Shown: one piece after another, positions 5,846-7,418 of the stretch
Layout of the letters: each line of letters begins with the position of its first letter
Numbering within the stretch: the stretch's first letter is position 1
NCBI GenBank assembly: GCA_001800075.1
Contig: MGUR01000009.1
Span: 40,817-48,234 of the forward strand
From: Elusimicrobia bacterium RIFCSPLOWO2_01_FULL_59_12
GTDB taxonomy: Bacteria > Elusimicrobiota > Elusimicrobia > 2-01-FULL-59-12
Reading direction: 5' to 3'
DNA: 7,418 nucleotides
The notes under the pieces: generated by a model
The model's input: only the letters and a program-made list of their open reading frames with translations
Database searches by the model: none
What the model was told of the DNA's origin: nothing
Translations under genes and position numbers: made by a program

Positions 5846-5931
5846 GAGGGATGGGTGAGGGGTTGAAACCGACGCTCTCGAAAAGCGTTATGGGCGAAAG
5901 CCCATCGTGAGTTCGAATCTCACTCCCTCCG
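5845..5931 (+). tRNA. tRNA-Ser (anticodon CGA)
   Basis: This is an 87-nt class II tRNA without encoded CCA (next bases TTG). Acceptor stem GGAGGGA/TCCCTCC is followed by G73. Anticodon stem ACGCT/AGCGT encloses loop CTCGAAA, giving anticodon CGA, which reads UCG. The long variable arm ATGGGC-GAAA-GCCCAT is typical of serine, and the T arm is GTGAG-TTCGAAT-CTCAC. The 5' 40 bp are the right copy of the direct repeat, so the working gene is a hybrid completed by the inserted element. No promoter of its own is evident. It may now depend on read-through from the toxin-antitoxin operon. Confidence 0.95.
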
Positions 5932-5940
5932 TTGTTTTGG

Positions 5941-5995
5941 CCCTGGTCCTAGACACTGGGGACTCGCCGCTGTGGCTTCAGCGGGTCCGCCAGGG
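5941..5995 (+). repeat. Nested inverted repeats downstream of tRNA-Ser(CGA)
   Basis: CCCTGG (5941-5946) pairs with CCAGGG (5990-5995). Inside it GGAC (5960-5963) pairs with GTCC (5985-5988), and CCGCTG (5967-5972) pairs with CAGCGG (5979-5984) around a TGGCTT loop. The result is one extended rod-like hairpin in non-coding DNA. It may be a tRNA trailer structure or a small RNA; no family is recognised. Confidence 0.5.
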
Positions 5996-6009
5996 ATGTA
6001 GCGGCGGGG

Positions 6010-6025
6010 AATCCCACTCCCTCCG
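6010..6025 (+). pseudogene. Echo of the tRNA-Ser(CGA) 3' end
   Basis: This 16-bp stretch, AATCCCACTCCCTCCG, matches 15 of 16 bases of the tRNA-Ser(CGA) 3' end (5916-5931), offset by 94 bp. It covers the 3' T-stem strand, 3' acceptor strand and discriminator. No 5' half precedes it. It is probably the scar of another recombination or duplication at this tRNA. Confidence 0.5.
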
Positions 6026-6046
6026 GATTTTCAGCCCTGAGCTTCG

Positions 6047-6129
6047 GCCGGGGGTTTCCGGGGACGGTCTTGACGGAGCAGCCTGCGCGGCCGTTTGGAC
6101 CGTCCCCAAGTTCCCGCCCAATGCCCGGC
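6047..6129. repeat. Large GC-rich stem-loop, REP-like
   Basis: The core is a perfect 10-bp inverted repeat GGGGACGGTC (6060-6069) / GACCGTCCCC (6098-6107). Inside it a symmetric TTG/TTG internal loop is followed by an ACGG/CCGT stem (6073-6076, 6091-6094). Outside it GCCGGG (6047-6052) pairs with CCCGGC (6124-6129). GGGGACGGTC-type palindromes resemble dispersed repeats linked to REP-associated (Y1) transposases. Repetition across the genome cannot be seen here. Confidence 0.6.
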
Positions 6130-6164
6130 GGGATGGCCGCCCGCGAAACCGCGCATGGGAAAGC

Positions 6165-6170
6165 TATAAT
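6165..6170 (+). promoter_or_regulatory. -10 box of the membrane winged-helix gene
   Basis: A perfect TATAAT ends 11 nt before the ATG at 6182. A transcript starting about 7 nt after the box would have a leader of around 4 nt, and there is no Shine-Dalgarno sequence. No clear -35 is seen. Confidence 0.5.
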
Positions 6171-6181
6171 GCTTCCCAACG

Positions 6182-6874
6182 ATGGCTGACTTTTCTCCCG
6201 CCACCCCGGAACCGTCCGTGAAGCCCTCCCCCGCCTCCCTGGCGGCCCTGGCGCAGCTCAACATGGGCCGCGTCCTGCGGCCCTTGGTCAATTTCGCCAC
6301 CGCCGTCTCCGTCTATTTCCATGCCCGGCAGTTTTTCTTCCCCGAGATCGTCCAGCGTTATGACGCCGACCTGGCTTATGTGACGCTTTTGACCGTCTAC
6401 GCGGGCCACCGGGAGGTGCGTCGCTGGTCGAATGATCCGGAGGTGATCACGAAGCGGGCCCGTCGCGGGGAATATTTCGTGGTCGGTTGGTGGACGGCCT
6501 ATTTTGTCGCGCTCTTCATCGCCAATCACGCGCTTCGCTACCGGGTACCGGAAGGCCTTTTAAGCCTCTGTGTTCAAATCACGACGATCTTCTTCGGGAC
6601 CCTGACCAGCCAGCAAATCTATAAAGGGAGGCGCCTGGGAGCGCCGGGCGCCGGGCTGAACGCTCGCGGCGGTGATCCCCCGGAAAATCGGATTCTCAAA
6701 CGTATGGAGCGTTCGGAGACCCCTCTGAAGCGCCGGGACGTGGAAGAGGAATTGGGGGTTTCGCGCGCGACCGCCGGGCGCCTGTTGGACCGCTTGGAGG
6801 ACAAAGGCCTGGTGGAGTGGGCCGGCGAGAACCGGACCGATCCGAACGGCGGTTTTCGTCTGCGCAAGCCGTGA
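6182..6874 (+). CDS. Membrane protein with a C-terminal winged-helix DNA-binding domain, function unknown
   Basis: The protein has 230 residues. A Pro-rich N-terminus (1-25) is followed by hydrophobic stretches around residues 30-50, 61-75, 95-117 and 124-144, suggesting three or four membrane helices. The C-terminal 65 residues form a winged-helix pattern: ENRILKRMERSETPLKRRDV, then EELGVSRATAGRLLDRLEDK, then GLVEW and a short wing. This matches the 'helix - recognition helix - wing' pattern of MarR/transcriptional-regulator-type domains. By inference it is a membrane-bound one-component regulator. I do not recognise the family of the membrane part. No Shine-Dalgarno sequence is present; the start is chosen for its distance from TATAAT. 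A later ATG at 6263 is an alternative. A cluster of TGAGCA motifs lies just downstream, before mazG. Confidence 0.8.
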   Translation: MADFSPATPEPSVKPSPASLAALAQLNMGRVLRPLVNFATAVSVYFHARQFFFPEIVQRYDADLAYVTLLTVYAGHREVRRWSNDPEVITKRARRGEYFVVGWWTAYFVALFIANHALRYRVPEGLLSLCVQITTIFFGTLTSQQIYKGRRLGAPGAGLNARGGDPPENRILKRMERSETPLKRRDVEEELGVSRATAGRLLDRLEDKGLVEWAGENRTDPNGGFRLRKP

Positions 6875-6951
6875 GCAAGGCTTGAGCAGGCAGGCCGCGC
6901 AAAACGCGTCGATTTTTATGATAAATAACCCGCCCTGCTCAGAACTGAGCA
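6872..6951. promoter_or_regulatory. TGAGCA motif cluster with a perfect palindrome, candidate operator before mazG
   Basis: TGAGCA occurs at 6872, 6883 and 6946, and as its complement TGCTCA at 6936. The last two form the perfect palindrome TGCTCAG-AA-CTGAGCA (6936-6951). The spacing and symmetry look like a dimeric regulator site. The adjacent winged-helix protein is an obvious but unproven candidate to bind it. Confidence 0.45.
6896..6917 (+). terminator. Weak terminator after the membrane winged-helix gene
   Basis: A short stem CGCG (6896-6899) / CGCG (6905-6908) is followed by TCGATTTTT. A second hairpin, CAAGCC/GGCTTG (6865-6884), overlaps the stop codon. The 4-bp stem makes this a low-confidence call. 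Confidence 0.3.
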
Positions 6952-6975
6952 AGCTCAGGAAAATGCGGGCAAGGC

Positions 6976-7395
6976 GTGAGTAAGCTGACCTCCGTGAAGT
7001 CCTTCGGCCGACTCGTTCGTGTCATCGCCAAACTGAGGTCCCCCCGCGGATGCCCCTGGGACCGTAAACAGACCCATTCCAGCCTGATCCGCTACCTCTT
7101 TGAGGAGGCCAGGGAGCTCAAAAGATCCATCCGGAAGAAGGACTACAAGAACATGAAGGAGGAGCTGGGGGACGTGCTTTTGCAGGTCGTCCTGCATGCC
7201 CAGTTGGCCAGGGAAAAGGGCCGCTTTACGATCCAGGATGTGATCAACAACCAGATCCGGAAACTTACCCTCCGACACCCCCACGTATTCGGCTATACCC
7301 CCGCTCACCGCAACGCGCTGGGCCCTAAACAGCTCAAAACAACCAAAGACATCGTAATGAATTGGGATGCCCTCAAGAAGATCTCCATGAAGTAA
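6976..7395 (+). CDS. mazG: MazG-family nucleoside triphosphate pyrophosphohydrolase, single-domain form
   Basis: MazG proteins hydrolyse NTPs or dNTPs to the monophosphate plus pyrophosphate, cleaning nucleotide pools. The protein has 139 residues from a GTG start. Family motifs run in order: LRSPRGCPWDRKQTHSSLIR (residues 20-39), the metal-binding EEARE (43-47), EELGDVLLQVVLHAQ (62-76) with the EELGD metal ligands, and RHPHVFG (100-106). All catalytic acidic residues are present. E. coli MazG has about 263 residues and two MazG domains; this one has only the N-terminal domain and stops soon after the RHPHVFG motif, a known short form. The start has only a weak AAGG upstream. It is co-directional with the membrane winged-helix gene, about 100 bp away. 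Confidence 0.9.
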   Translation: MSKLTSVKSFGRLVRVIAKLRSPRGCPWDRKQTHSSLIRYLFEEARELKRSIRKKDYKNMKEELGDVLLQVVLHAQLAREKGRFTIQDVINNQIRKLTLRHPHVFGYTPAHRNALGPKQLKTTKDIVMNWDALKKISMK

Positions 7396-7414
7396 CCCCC
7401 CGGAACGGCGGGGT
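7395..7414 (+). terminator. Probable terminator hairpin after mazG
   Basis: A CCCC CCG - GAA - CGG C GGGG stem with a single bulge starts right at the stop codon. The window ends four bases later, so a U-tract cannot be checked. Confidence 0.4.
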
Positions 7415-7418
7415 ACCG

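Noticed and set aside
5939..6010. Possible SRP RNA (ffs): GGGATGTAGC resembles the E. coli 4.5S 3' region, and ffs often neighbours tRNA-Ser and dnaX.
   Set aside because: The conserved apical GGAAGCAGCC motif and matching 5' strand are absent here; the 10-base match is likely chance, or at most a remnant.
5907..6221. Open frame across tRNA-Ser(CGA) and the structured non-coding region.
   Set aside because: It starts inside the tRNA and runs through hairpins into the winged-helix gene; low-complexity product with no features.
6963..6983. Six-codon ORF (ATG CGG GCA AGG CGT GAG TAA) overlapping the mazG start, as a possible coupling leader peptide.
   Set aside because: Too short and lacking a clear ribosome binding site; chance cannot be excluded.

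Overview
The window looks like chromosomal DNA from a Gram-negative, GC-rich, probably uncultivated bacterium. The Gram-negative call rests on an AsmA-family inner-membrane/periplasmic protein and a secreted protein of unknown family. The phylum cannot be fixed from the sequence alone; an Elusimicrobiota-like lineage is a guess. Most genes are housekeeping or RNA genes: dnaX, smpB, a short mazG and four tRNA genes. Several host genes lack a Shine-Dalgarno sequence and have a TATAAT-like box about 6-11 nt before the ATG, which suggests frequent leaderless mRNAs.

Layout. The 5' end of dnaX (partial) and tRNA-Ala(CGC) lie on the minus strand at the left edge. A secreted protein of unknown function follows on the plus strand and ends at a bidirectional terminator. 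Next is a tightly packed minus-strand unit, in transcription order tRNA-Leu(CAG), a large AsmA-family gene, then tRNA-Ser(GGA), with gaps of only 16 and 13 bp. A palindromic, probably bidirectional promoter separates this unit from smpB on the plus strand. The last base of the smpB stop codon is directly followed by a 40-bp copy of the 5' half of tRNA-Ser(CGA). Then come about 800 bp carrying a RelE/ParE-type toxin-antitoxin pair, and then the complete tRNA-Ser(CGA) gene. About 250 bp of highly structured non-coding DNA follows, then a membrane protein with a C-terminal winged-helix domain, then mazG.

Main finding. The 40-bp exact direct repeat (5046-5085 and 5845-5884) runs from the first base of tRNA-Ser(CGA) to just past its anticodon loop. 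It delimits a 799-bp unit containing essentially one toxin-antitoxin operon and no integrase. This looks like a minimal or decayed integrative element that inserted at the anticodon loop. It would have separated smpB from a tRNA gene that was probably co-transcribed with it. The toxin-antitoxin operon has a strong Shine-Dalgarno sequence and an extended -10 promoter, unlike its neighbours, which supports foreign origin.

Both tRNA-Ser genes also have a short echo of their own 3' end downstream (65 and 94 bp away), next to strong hairpins. This suggests repeated recombination at serine tRNA loci. Other points of interest are the tRNA-CDS-tRNA sandwich, the structured 5932-6181 region, and a cluster of TGAGCA motifs next to the membrane winged-helix gene.
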